Assembly: GCF_024171885.1 (NCBI RefSeq)
Contig: NZ_JAMTCP010000049.1
Location: 1 to 47,200, forward strand
Length of the DNA stretch: 47,200 bases
Direction: 5' to 3'
Origin: Streptoalloteichus tenebrarius
GTDB lineage: Bacteria; Actinomycetota; Actinomycetes; Mycobacteriales; Pseudonocardiaceae
Shown here: in pieces, positions 31,831 through 39,964 of the stretch
Layout of the letters: every line of letters starts with the position of its first letter
How positions within the stretch are numbered: position 1 is the first letter of the stretch
Position numbers and translations under genes: made by a program
The notes under the pieces: generated by a model
Told to the model about the DNA's origin: nothing
Seen by the model: only the letters and a program-made list of their open reading frames with translations
The model's database searches: none

Positions 31831-32246
31831 ATGTCGCGGCTCTTCGACCGCGGTGACTCGCCCGCGTGCGCTCAGCCGTTGCTCGCGGGGCGCGGTCGGG
31901 AACCTCGCTGACGGGAACTGGCGGGAGTCCCGACGCCGCGGACCCGCGCTCCGCGCGGCCAGGGACAGCGCCACGCACAGGTAGTTCGTGGGCGTGCCCA
32001 ACAGGCCCACGTGTGCGGTGTGGTCGATCCAACTTCCCAGTGCCGCGTGCGCAGCGACTTCAGCGACTTCACAGCGCCATGTGCGCGGCGACCGAGGCCA
32101 GCCACATCAGCCCGGTGAACCCACGTGCCCGCCCGCAGCACCCGTCTTCCTGTCCGTGGACCAGCGTTCCCGCGAAACAGGTCGACCTGGTGCGCCGGCG
32201 CCACGGCCCCGAGGCCCGCCCGACGCCCGCCCTGACACATCTCCCC

Positions 32247-32360
32247 AGGACAGCCCCCCACCCACCCGGGGGGCGAGCCCCGCTCCAGCCTATCCCGCGC
32301 GGATCGCCCCAACCACGCGACAACAGCGATCTGTGGACAAACCGGTTGCCTGTGGATAAC
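32247..32360 (+). repeat. DnaA-box repeat element, copy B
   Basis: The 46-bp core occupies 32247-32292, starting AGGACAGCC and ending GCTCCAGCCTA. It is followed by 38 unconserved bases, then CTGTGGACAA at 32331 and CTGTGGATAA at 32350, exactly 19 bp apart. In the core, CCCTGGGGGG of the other copies reads CCCGGGGGG with an extra C upstream, so the C-run/G-run pairing is kept while bases change. It lies upstream of the M20 peptidase gene. Confidence 0.83.
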
Positions 32361-32538
32361 TCCGTCCCGCAGATGGGTGAAAGGGTTGACAGACAACCGG
32401 TCCGCCGTCCCAAACCGACCACCGTCCCGTCGCCGTCCCGGACCGCCGCGTCACGCGGACGGGTGCGCGCCGCCGGGTGGAAGGGAACGGGCGCGGCCGG
32501 GTTCATGAGAACGTTTCACCAGATGGGAGGATCGGGGC

Positions 32539-33960
32539 GTGGACCGTGCAGCGCTGACCCGAACTGTTCAGGGGCTCTGGGACGACGCCGTCCTGCCCAG
32601 CCTGTCCGACCTGGTCGCCGTGCCCGCGGTGTCGCCGGCCTTCGACCCGGAGTGGGCGGCCAGCGGCCATCTCGACGCCGCGGTCGAGCACGTGCGGCGG
32701 TGGATCGCCGGCCGCACCCTGCCGAACGTGACCATCGAGGTGATCCAGCTCGACGGCCGCACCCCGCTGTTGCTGGTCGACGTGCCCGCGACCGACGCGG
32801 CCAAGGAGGACGCCGGGACCGTCCTGCTCTACGGGCACCTCGACAAGCAGCCCCCGGTCGGGGGCTGGTCCGAGGGGCTGGACCCCTGGAAGCCCGTGAT
32901 CAGGGACGGCCGACTGTACGGCCGGGGCTCGGTGGACGACGGCTACGCCGGGTACGCGGCCATCGCCGCCATCGAGGCGCTCCGCGCCAACGGCGGCGCG
33001 CACGCCCGGTGCGTGCTGCTCCTGGAGACCGGTGAGGAGTCCGGCAGCCCGGACCTGCCCGCCTACCTGGAGCACCTGGCCGACCGGCTGGGCCGCGTGT
33101 CGCTCGTCGTGTGCCTCGACTCGGGCGCCGGCGACTACGAGCGGATGTGGCTCACCACCTCGCTGCGCGGCCTGGTGCAGGTCGAGGTCACGGCGCACGT
33201 GCTCGACGTCGGTCAGCACTCCGGCGCGGCCAGCGGCGTCGTGCCCAGCTCGTTCCGCGTGCTGCGGGCCCTGCTCGACCGCGTCGAGGACCCGGTGACC
33301 GGGGAGATCAAGCTCCCCGAGATGACCGTCGAGGTGCCCGAGGACCGCATGGCCGAGCTGCGGGCCACCGTCGACGTCACCCGTGGCGTGCTGCCGAGGA
33401 TGTTCCCGCTGGCCCAGGGCGTGCGCCCGGTCGCCGACGACGACCTCGAACTCGCGCTGAACCGCACCTGGCGGCCCACCCTGTCGGTCATCGGCGCCGA
33501 CGGGCTGCCCGCGCCCGCCGACGCGGGCAACGTGCTGCGGCCGTGGACCACGCTCTGCCTGAGCTTCCGCCTCCCGCCGACGGCCGACGCCCAGGCTGCG
33601 CTGGAGGCGGTGTGCCGCACGCTCACCACCGACGTGCCCTACGGCGCGCGGATCGAGCTGGGCAGGCTGGAGGCCGGGAGCGGCTGGAACGCGCCCGCGG
33701 TGGCGCCGTGGCTGCGTGGCGCCCTGGACGGGATCAGCGAGGACGTGTTCGGCCAGCCGTGGCGGACCCTCGGCGAGGGCGGGTCGATCCCGTTCATGGG
33801 CCTGCTGCACGAGGCGTACCCGGACGCGCAGTTCGTGGTGACCGGCGCGCTCGGACCGGGCTCCAACGCCCACGTCCCCGACGAGTCGCTGCACCTGGAG
33901 TACGCCGCGAAGGTCACCGCCGGCGTCGCGGTGATCCTGGACGCCCACGCGCGGGCCTGA
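32539..33960 (+). CDS. M20-family metallopeptidase (dipeptidase type)
   Basis: The 473-residue M20 enzyme shows the binuclear metal site: H in LLYGHLDKQP, bridging D in GRGSVDDGYAGYAA, catalytic/metal EE in ETGEESGSPDL, D in CLDSGAGDYE, and the last H in SNAHVPDE. The dimerisation lid lies between about 210 and 380. The family includes carnosinase-type dipeptidases and deacylases; specificity cannot be read. The start is a GTG with GGGAGG eight bases upstream. A strong terminator follows. Confidence 0.92.
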   Translation: MDRAALTRTVQGLWDDAVLPSLSDLVAVPAVSPAFDPEWAASGHLDAAVEHVRRWIAGRTLPNVTIEVIQLDGRTPLLLVDVPATDAAKEDAGTVLLYGHLDKQPPVGGWSEGLDPWKPVIRDGRLYGRGSVDDGYAGYAAIAAIEALRANGGAHARCVLLLETGEESGSPDLPAYLEHLADRLGRVSLVVCLDSGAGDYERMWLTTSLRGLVQVEVTAHVLDVGQHSGAASGVVPSSFRVLRALLDRVEDPVTGEIKLPEMTVEVPEDRMAELRATVDVTRGVLPRMFPLAQGVRPVADDDLELALNRTWRPTLSVIGADGLPAPADAGNVLRPWTTLCLSFRLPPTADAQAALEAVCRTLTTDVPYGARIELGRLEAGSGWNAPAVAPWLRGALDGISEDVFGQPWRTLGEGGSIPFMGLLHEAYPDAQFVVTGALGPGSNAHVPDESLHLEYAAKVTAGVAVILDAHARA

Positions 33961-33968
33961 CGCGTCGC

Positions 33969-34007
33969 GGGGTCCGTCCTCCACCGCGTGGTCGGAGGAC
34001 GGACCCC
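33969..34007 (+). terminator. terminator of the M20 gene
   Basis: GGGGTCCGTCCTCC pairs perfectly (14 bp) with its complement across an 11-base loop, 8 bp past the stop. Confidence 0.88.
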
Positions 34008-34030
34008 TGACCGGGCCGGGCACGCTCACC

Positions 34031-34044
34031 TGAGGTTTTCCTCA
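34031..34044. promoter_or_regulatory. small inverted repeat upstream of DedA
   Basis: TGAGG-TTTT-CCTCA lies 112 bp before the DedA start. Further down, GGAAC (34094) and CGTT (34117) resemble an ECF-sigma promoter, but the 18-bp gap is longer than usual. Confidence 0.35.
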
Positions 34045-34155
34045 AGAACGCCTTGCGGAGCGCCGCACCCGGAAATGCGGTTCTCCGCGTCCCGGAACAG
34101 GGCAGGGAATTCCTACCGTTCTCGGCATGATCCGCCGCACCGAACGGAGTCGCCC

Positions 34156-34893
34156 ATGAACCCGGCCCTGCTCGCTCACCCCGGCCCACCCAGTCCACCC
34201 GGCCCACCCGGTCCCGCCGACCAGCCGGACGGGATCGTCGGCTGGGTCACCGACCTGATGGAGGCGTTGGGCGCGCCCGGGGCCGGGCTGGCCGTCGCGC
34301 TGGAGAACCTCTTCCCGCCCATCCCCAGCGAGGTGATCCTGCCGCTCGCCGGGTTCACCGCGAGCCGGGGCGGCATGAGCCTGCTCGCCGCGATCCTGTG
34401 GACCACCGTCGGCTCGGTCGTCGGCGCGCTCGCCCTCTACGCCGTCGGCGCGGCGCTCGGCAGGGAGCGCATCCGCGCGGTCGCCGCCCGACTGCCCCTG
34501 GTCAAGGTGTCCGACCTCGACCGGACCGAGGCGTGGTTCGCCCGGCACGGCGTCAAGGCGGTGTTCCTGGGCCGGATGATCCCGATCTTCCGGAGCCTCA
34601 TCTCGGTGCCGGCCGGGGTGGAACGCATGTCCGTCGGGCTCTTCCTCGCGTTCACCGCGCTCGGCAGCCTGATCTGGAACACCCTGTTCGTCCTCGCCGG
34701 CTACGCGCTCGGGGAGAACTGGTCCGTCGTCGAGGAGTACGTCGGCGTGTACTCCAAGGTCGTGCTGGGCGTGGTCGCGTTGGCGCTCGGCTACTTCGTG
34801 GTGTCGCGACTCGTCGCGGCGCGCCGGGACCGACGCGACCGCCAGCGCGGCGACGAGCGCGAGGAGCGGCGTCGGGAACCGGTCGGGCGGTAG
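34156..34893 (+). CDS. DedA-family membrane protein
   Basis: The 245-residue product has the DedA/SNARE-associated signature: ENLFPPIPSEVILPLAGF, the amphipathic GRMIPIFRSLISVPAGVERM segment and a late transmembrane helix, ending in a charged tail. DedA proteins are linked to lipid flipping (undecaprenyl phosphate or phosphatidylethanolamine) and envelope stress resistance. An N-terminal Pro-rich stretch (PGPPSPPGPPGP) is an addition. The ATG at 34156 has GGAG upstream. The histidine kinase starts 18 bp downstream, suggesting one operon. Confidence 0.9.
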   Translation: MNPALLAHPGPPSPPGPPGPADQPDGIVGWVTDLMEALGAPGAGLAVALENLFPPIPSEVILPLAGFTASRGGMSLLAAILWTTVGSVVGALALYAVGAALGRERIRAVAARLPLVKVSDLDRTEAWFARHGVKAVFLGRMIPIFRSLISVPAGVERMSVGLFLAFTALGSLIWNTLFVLAGYALGENWSVVEEYVGVYSKVVLGVVALALGYFVVSRLVAARRDRRDRQRGDEREERRREPVGR

Positions 34894-34911
34894 GCGGCGG
34901 TAGGCACAGCC

Positions 34912-36093
34912 ATGGGACACCGGAAACGACGCCGCCACTTCGTGCGGGCAGCGCCACCCCTGCCCCGCCTGGTCGCCTGCCTGCTCCTCGGCGCGGGAAG
35001 TGCCCTGGTCGAGCTGGTGTTCCTGCTCCTCGCCGGGATCGGCTCGGTGGTGGCGGCCGCGCTGCCCTGGGCGCGGCCCACGCTGCGCCGCTGGTTCCGC
35101 GCAGGAGCCCGCCGGCTCACCGAGTTCGAGCGGTGGCGTCTGGCGGTGTTCCTCTTCGTCGAGACCGAGAAGGACGGCGACGACCGTCGACTCCCGCGCT
35201 ACCTCGCGGCCCGGGTCATGGTCGGACTGCTCGGGCTGGGTGTGCTGCTCCTGCTCGCCCTGGGGCTGGGCCTCGCCGTCGCGACCCTGTGGGCCTGGCT
35301 GACGGACGGGACGCTCGACGGCGGGCGCGTCACCCACGAGACCGTCCTCTGGCTGCTCCTGCCCGGCGTGTTGCTGCTCTACCTCAACGTGCAGGGGCTG
35401 GTCGGGGTCGCCACGGTGGAGGAGCGGCTCGCCCGTCGCCTGCTCGGACCGGACGACCTGCGGCTCATGGCCCTGCGCATCGCGGAGCTGTCCACGAGCC
35501 GGGCGGGGATCGTGGCCGCGGTGGACGCCGAGCGACGCCGCATCGAACGCGACCTGCACGACGGCGTGCAGCAGCGCCTCGTGGCGCTGGGGATGCTGCT
35601 CGGCCGCGCCCGCCGCGCCGGCCGGTCGGACAAGGCCGAGGCGCTGGTGCGGCAGGCCCACGAGCAGTCCCAGCACCTGCTCGACGAACTGCGCGAGGTG
35701 GCGTGGCGCGTCTACCCCACGGCGCTGGACAGCCTGGGGCTGGAGGAGGCGTTGGCGCAGGTGGCCGACCGCGGCGGCGTGCCGGTGCGGATGGACTACG
35801 CCCTGCCGGAGCGGCCTCCGTCCGTGGTCGAGACCGCCGCGTACTTCGTGGTCTGCGAGGCGGTGACGAACGCGGCCAAGCACTCCGGGGCCCGGTCGAT
35901 CTCAGTGCGCGTGGCCCGGCGGGGGAGCATGGTCGTCGTGCGGATCAGCGACGACGGCCGGGGCGGGGCGGACCCGTCCGGCGGGGGCCTGTCCGGGCTC
36001 GCCCGCAGGGTGGCGGCGCTGGACGGCGTGTTCCACGTCGACAGCCCACCGGGCGGACCCACCACCATCACCGCGGAGCTGCCATGCGCCTGA
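34912..36093 (+). CDS. NarL-type sensor histidine kinase
   Basis: The 393-residue kinase has about four membrane helices in the first 165 residues with only short outer loops, then a HisKA_3 domain with the phospho-acceptor H216 in ERRRIERDLHDGVQQRLVALG and a HATPase domain (CEAVTNAAKHS N-box, ISDDGRGG G1). Lack of a large extracellular domain suggests it senses the membrane itself, as LiaS/DesK-like kinases do. It overlaps its response regulator gene by 10 bp and follows a DedA gene, so the signal may be envelope or lipid stress (inference). Confidence 0.92.
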   Translation: MGHRKRRRHFVRAAPPLPRLVACLLLGAGSALVELVFLLLAGIGSVVAAALPWARPTLRRWFRAGARRLTEFERWRLAVFLFVETEKDGDDRRLPRYLAARVMVGLLGLGVLLLLALGLGLAVATLWAWLTDGTLDGGRVTHETVLWLLLPGVLLLYLNVQGLVGVATVEERLARRLLGPDDLRLMALRIAELSTSRAGIVAAVDAERRRIERDLHDGVQQRLVALGMLLGRARRAGRSDKAEALVRQAHEQSQHLLDELREVAWRVYPTALDSLGLEEALAQVADRGGVPVRMDYALPERPPSVVETAAYFVVCEAVTNAAKHSGARSISVRVARRGSMVVVRISDDGRGGADPSGGGLSGLARRVAALDGVFHVDSPPGGPTTITAELPCA

Positions 36094-36728
36094 TCCTGGC
36101 CGAGGACTCGACCCTCCTGCGGGAGGGCCTGGTCCGCCTGCTCACCGACGAGGGGCACGACGTGGTCGCGGCGGTCGGCGACGCCGGGAGCCTGCTCGGG
36201 GAGGTCGCCGCCCACCGGCCGGACGTCGTGGTGGTGGACGTGCGCATGCCCCCGACCCACACCGACGAGGGTCTGCGCGCGGCGTTGGAGATCCGGGACC
36301 GGTGGCCGGGCACGGGCGTCCTGGTGTTGTCGCAGTACGTGGAGCGGCGGTACGCCACCGAGCTGATGACGACGCACACCGACGGCGTCGGCTACCTGCT
36401 CAAGGACCGGGTGGCCCAGGTGGACGACTTCCTGGCCGCGTTGGACCGCGTCGCGACCGGCGGGGCGGCGTTCGACCCGGAGGTGGTGCGGCGGCTGTTG
36501 GCGCGCACGACCCACGTCGACCCGCTGGGCACGCTCACCGCCAGGGAGCGGGAGGTGCTGGAGCACATGGCGCAGGGCTACACCAACGCCGCCATCGCCG
36601 AGCGGCTCCACGTTTCCCAGAGCGCGGTGGAGAAGCACATCAACGCGATCTTCGACAAGCTCGGCCTGTCCCACACCGCCGGCTACAGCCGGCGTGTCCT
36701 CGCGGTCCTGCGCTACCTGGGCTCGTAA
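36084..36728 (+). CDS. NarL/LuxR-type response regulator
   Basis: The 214-residue regulator has a receiver domain with phospho-acceptor D52 in VVVVDVRMPP and a C-terminal LuxR helix-turn-helix, LTAREREVLEHMAQGYTNAAI then LHVSQSAVEKHINAIFDKLGL. The ATG at 36084 lies inside the kinase gene, so the two proteins are translationally linked. DedA is a plausible target because it heads the operon. Confidence 0.94.
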   Translation: MRLILAEDSTLLREGLVRLLTDEGHDVVAAVGDAGSLLGEVAAHRPDVVVVDVRMPPTHTDEGLRAALEIRDRWPGTGVLVLSQYVERRYATELMTTHTDGVGYLLKDRVAQVDDFLAALDRVATGGAAFDPEVVRRLLARTTHVDPLGTLTAREREVLEHMAQGYTNAAIAERLHVSQSAVEKHINAIFDKLGLSHTAGYSRRVLAVLRYLGS

Positions 36729-37316
36729 CGGCCGCCGGGGGCGGTAGTCGGTAGGCCGACCACTTGACCGTGGAGACGCGGCAAGCCACTCACGCCCGGG
36801 AGAGAACGTCTCCGGAGAGGACGCCCCCCGCATCGGGTGCCGCCGGCGAATGGCGTGCGCGCCCGCGATTCGCGCCGCCCCAGCATTCCCGGAAAACGGG
36901 GAGGCGCGTGGTGGGGCGCCAGGTTCCCCGAATCCGTCTTGACAGGGGGCGCCGATGCGCGTGGGTAAAAGCGCGTTCGTGCCAGAAACGGAACGCACGG
37001 TGGCGACAGCGTCCTGACAGGACCGTCGTCATCTCTTTCGCTGACGCGGAGATTCCCGCCCCGAGTGGCGAAGATGACACCGAAAGTCCACATCGCACAG
37101 TCCACTCCGAGCACACGCCGTGTCCACATGGGTGCGAACCGTGAACGGGAGGTTGTGAAGTAGCCCATCCGCATCAACATCTTGCGGCCGAAGCGGGGTA
37201 TCCACGCAAAAACCATGCGGATCGCCCCGGTCGTGACTCGGACGTGCTGTGCATCACGTGACCCGGATGGCAGTATCCCCAGCACTCGACCGGACCCAGC
37301 TACGAGGAGTGACACC
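36729..37316. other. 588-bp promoter region of the ABC importer, AT-richer than the window
   Basis: No coding frame is convincing. The stretch 36930-37250 is noticeably less GC-rich than neighbouring DNA. It contains a consensus -35 TTGACA at 36939-36944 and the inverted pair ATCCGCAT (37167-37174) / ATGCGGAT (37215-37222). No terminator hairpin behind the response regulator was found. Confidence 0.4.
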
Positions 37317-38132
37317 GTGGCTCGTCGAACCAGGCACCAGGTGCTCGCCCTGCTCCCCGCGCTCGCGGTGGCGGTGGGCGTCGCCGGATGCGCCGAGAGT
37401 GTCAAGCCCGGCACCAGCAGCGGAGGGGTGGCGTTGGTCAAGGAGGGTGTGCTGACCGCCTGCACCCACCTGCCGTACAAGCCCTTCCAGTACGACGAGG
37501 GCGGCAGCACCGTCGGCTTCGACGTCGACCTGATGGACCTGGTGGCCAAGGAGCTGGGCGTCCGGCAGGAGATCGTGGACACCCCGTTCGAGGGCATCCA
37601 GACCGGTACCGACCTCAACACCGGCAAGTGCGACGTGGGCGCCGCCGCCATCACGATCAACGAGACACGGAAGAAGGTCGTCGACTTCTCCGACCCCTAC
37701 TTCGACGCCCAACAGGCGTTGCTCGTCAGGAAGGGCTCCGGGATCAGAAGCCTCGACGACCTGCGGGGCAGGAAGGTCGGCGTGCAGCTCGCCACCACCG
37801 GCGAGGAGTACGCGAACAGGAACAAGGACGCCAAGGGCTTCCAGGTCGTCCAGTTCGAGGACCTCGCGCTGATGGAGACGGCCGTGCAGACCGGGCAGGT
37901 CGACGCCGGCATCAACGACAACGGCGTGCTCTACGACTACGTCAAGGCCAACCCGGACAAGGTCGAGGTCACCGCCGAGTTCGAGACCGGCGACCAGTAC
38001 GGCGTCGTCGTGAAGAAGGGCAACGACGCGCTCCGCGAGAAGGTCAACGAAGTGCTGCGCAAGGCGAGGGAGAGCGGCGAGTACGACCGGATCTACGAGA
38101 AGTGGTTCGGCAAGAGGCCCTCGAAGAAGTAG
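37317..38132 (+). CDS. amino-acid ABC transporter substrate-binding lipoprotein
   Basis: The 271-residue product has a lipoprotein signal with lipobox VAGC, then a family-3 solute-binding domain (GGSTVGFDVDLMDLVAKELG, DVGAAAITINETRKKVVDFSDPYF, GRKVGVQLATTGEEY). It presents a polar amino acid, such as glutamine, glutamate or cystine, to the permease encoded next. The GTG start has GAGGAG eight bases upstream. Permease and ATPase genes follow on the same strand, making a complete importer of the one-permease type. Confidence 0.92.
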   Translation: MARRTRHQVLALLPALAVAVGVAGCAESVKPGTSSGGVALVKEGVLTACTHLPYKPFQYDEGGSTVGFDVDLMDLVAKELGVRQEIVDTPFEGIQTGTDLNTGKCDVGAAAITINETRKKVVDFSDPYFDAQQALLVRKGSGIRSLDDLRGRKVGVQLATTGEEYANRNKDAKGFQVVQFEDLALMETAVQTGQVDAGINDNGVLYDYVKANPDKVEVTAEFETGDQYGVVVKKGNDALREKVNEVLRKARESGEYDRIYEKWFGKRPSKK

Positions 38133-38205
38133 TCGGCCGACGACGGGGCCGGCCGGTGACGCCGGCCCCCGCCGTGTCCGAACCCCCTCCCCAGGAGTCG
38201 CCCTG

Positions 38206-39030
38206 ATGGCACTTTCCAAGCGCAGACGCACCCAGGTGCTGCGCGTCGTCCAGTACGTGGTGCTGGTCGCCGTGGTCGTGGCGCTCGCCCTGCTGATCGA
38301 CTGGCAGCAGGTCCGCCGCGGCTTCCTCGACGCCGACGCCGCCGCCAGGCTGTTCCCCGGCGTCATCCTCACCGGCCTGAAGAACACGGTCATCTACGCC
38401 GCCCTCGGCTTCGCGGTGGGTCTGGCCCTGGGTCTGGTGCTCGCGCTGATGCGCATGTCGTCGGTGGGTCCGTACCGCTGGCTCGCCACCGCCTACATCG
38501 AGTTCTTCCGCGGCGTCCCCGCGCTGCTGGTCTTCATCGCGTTCGGCTTCGGCGTGCCGCTGGCGTTCCAGCTCCGCTTCGACACCTACTCCACGGTGGC
38601 GCTGTCGCTGGGGCTGGTCGGCGCGGCCTACATGGCCGAGACGATCCGCGCCGGCATCCAGGCCGTGCCCAAGGGGCAGGTGGAGGCCGCGCGGTCACTG
38701 GGCATGCCCGCCGGCATGGCGTTGTTCACGATCGTCATCCCGCAGGCGTTCCGGATCATCCTGCCGCCGCTGACCAACGAGCTGATCCTGCTCACCAAGG
38801 ACTCCTCGCTCGTCTACCTGCTCGGCGTCGCGCGGGACGAGTACGAGTTGACCAAGATCGGCCGGGAGGCGCTCAACGTCAGCCCGAACCTGACGCCGAT
38901 CCTCGTGGCCGGCCTCTGCTACCTGATCATCACGATCCCGCTCTCGCAGCTCTCCCGGTACCTGGAGCGCCGCACCGGGGGGAAGCGGATCAGCTCGCCG
39001 GAGTCCGCCGGCCTGGAGGTGAAGGCATGA
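38206..39030 (+). CDS. amino-acid ABC transporter permease
   Basis: The 274-residue permease is of the HisMQ/GlnP class. It has an N-terminal helix, [20 protein letters not shown], the [17 protein letters not shown] segment and the EAA loop [22 protein letters not shown] that contacts the ATPase. A single permease gene implies a homodimer. AGGAG precedes the ATG. Its stop overlaps the ATPase start by four bases (ATGA). Confidence 0.93.
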   Translation: MALSKRRRTQVLRVVQYVVLVAVVVALALLIDWQQVRRGFLDADAAARLFPGVILTGLKNTVIYAALGFAVGLALGLVLALMRMSSVGPYRWLATAYIEFFRGVPALLVFIAFGFGVPLAFQLRFDTYSTVALSLGLVGAAYMAETIRAGIQAVPKGQVEAARSLGMPAGMALFTIVIPQAFRIILPPLTNELILLTKDSSLVYLLGVARDEYELTKIGREALNVSPNLTPILVAGLCYLIITIPLSQLSRYLERRTGGKRISSPESAGLEVKA

Positions 39031-39794
39031 GCGTGCTGGTGGAGATCAGCGACCTGCGCAAGTCCTTCGGCCCGCTCCAGGTCCTGCGGGGCATCGACCT
39101 GACGGTCAGCAGGGGCGAGGTCGTCTGCGTGATCGGCCCGTCCGGCTCCGGCAAGTCCACCCTCCTGCGGTGCGTGAACCTGCTGGAGGAGCCCACCAGC
39201 GGCAGGGTCGTGGTGGGCGGGGTCGAGCTGACCGACCCCGACGTGGACATCGACGCGGCGCGACGCCGGATCGGCATGGTGTTCCAGCAGTTCAACCTGT
39301 TCAGCCACCTGTCGGTGCTGGACAACCTGACCATCGCGCAGCGCAAGGTGCTCCGGCGCGGGCGGGCCGAGGCCGAGCGCGTCGCGCGGGAGAACCTGGC
39401 CAGGGTCGGACTCGCGGAGAAGGTCGACGCGATGCCCGGGCAGCTCTCCGGCGGCCAGCAGCAGCGGGTGGCCATCGCCCGGTCGCTGTCCATGGCGCCG
39501 GAGCTGATGCTCTTCGACGAGCCCACCTCGGCGCTGGACCCGGAGCTGGTCGGCGACGTCCTCGGCGTGATGCGCCAGCTCGCGGACGACGGCATGACGA
39601 TGATGGTGGTCACGCACGAGATGCAGTTCGCGCGCGAGGTCGCCGACCGGGTGTTGTTCATGGACGGCGGCGTGATCGTCGAGCAGGGGCCCGCCGACCA
39701 GGTGATCGGCGCGCCGCGGCACGAGCGCACCCGCACCTTCCTCGCCAGGGTCCTCGACCCGACGCACCACGGTCCCGGCGACCCGGCCTCCTGA
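39027..39794 (+). CDS. amino-acid ABC transporter ATP-binding protein
   Basis: The 255-residue ATPase is GlnQ-like: Walker [11 protein letters not shown]-loop [13 protein letters not shown], signature LSGGQQQR, Walker [14 protein letters not shown] and H-loop VVTHEM. It powers the importer with the permease encoded just upstream (4-base overlap). A GC-rich interrupted hairpin at 39821-39865 closes the operon. Confidence 0.95.
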   Translation: MSVLVEISDLRKSFGPLQVLRGIDLTVSRGEVVCVIGPSGSGKSTLLRCVNLLEEPTSGRVVVGGVELTDPDVDIDAARRRIGMVFQQFNLFSHLSVLDNLTIAQRKVLRRGRAEAERVARENLARVGLAEKVDAMPGQLSGGQQQRVAIARSLSMAPELMLFDEPTSALDPELVGDVLGVMRQLADDGMTMMVVTHEMQFAREVADRVLFMDGGVIVEQGPADQVIGAPRHERTRTFLARVLDPTHHGPGDPAS

Positions 39795-39820
39795 GCCGTC
39801 CGGCTCCCGGTCGACACGGC

Positions 39821-39865
39821 GGGCCGCCCGCCCCGGCGCCCGCGCGCGCCGGGACCGGGCGGCCC
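39821..39865 (+). terminator. terminator of the ABC importer operon
   Basis: GGGCCGCCCG (39821-39830) pairs with CGGGCGGCCC (39856-39865). An internal loop is followed by a second CCGGCGC/GCGCCGG stem. Confidence 0.75.
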
Positions 39866-39964
39866 GTCCCCGTCTCCGCCTCGTGCGATGGTGGCGCGTG
39901 GTGGTGAAACCGTTGCCTCGCCGGAGAAATCCCGGTTTCCTGGGTGCGAGGGCAGGGGAGCGGG

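Larger units (their letters stand above)
31716..32538. other. 823-bp gap: terminator, pyrimidine tract, possible gene remnant, repeat copy B
   Basis: After the esterase terminator (31721-31763) comes a small hairpin and pyrimidine tract (31781-31830). Between about 31930 and 32130 the minus strand shows protein-like fragments in two frames (FTGLMWLASVAAHMAL, then SWIDHTAHVGLLGTPTNYL) broken by stops and a frame change, possibly a decayed membrane-protein gene. Repeat element copy B occupies 32247-32360. No intact gene is visible. Confidence 0.45.

Noticed and set aside
31872-32396. 174-residue minus-strand frame across repeat copy B
   Set aside because: It runs through the repeat element and switches away from the protein-like fragments, so it is not an intact gene.
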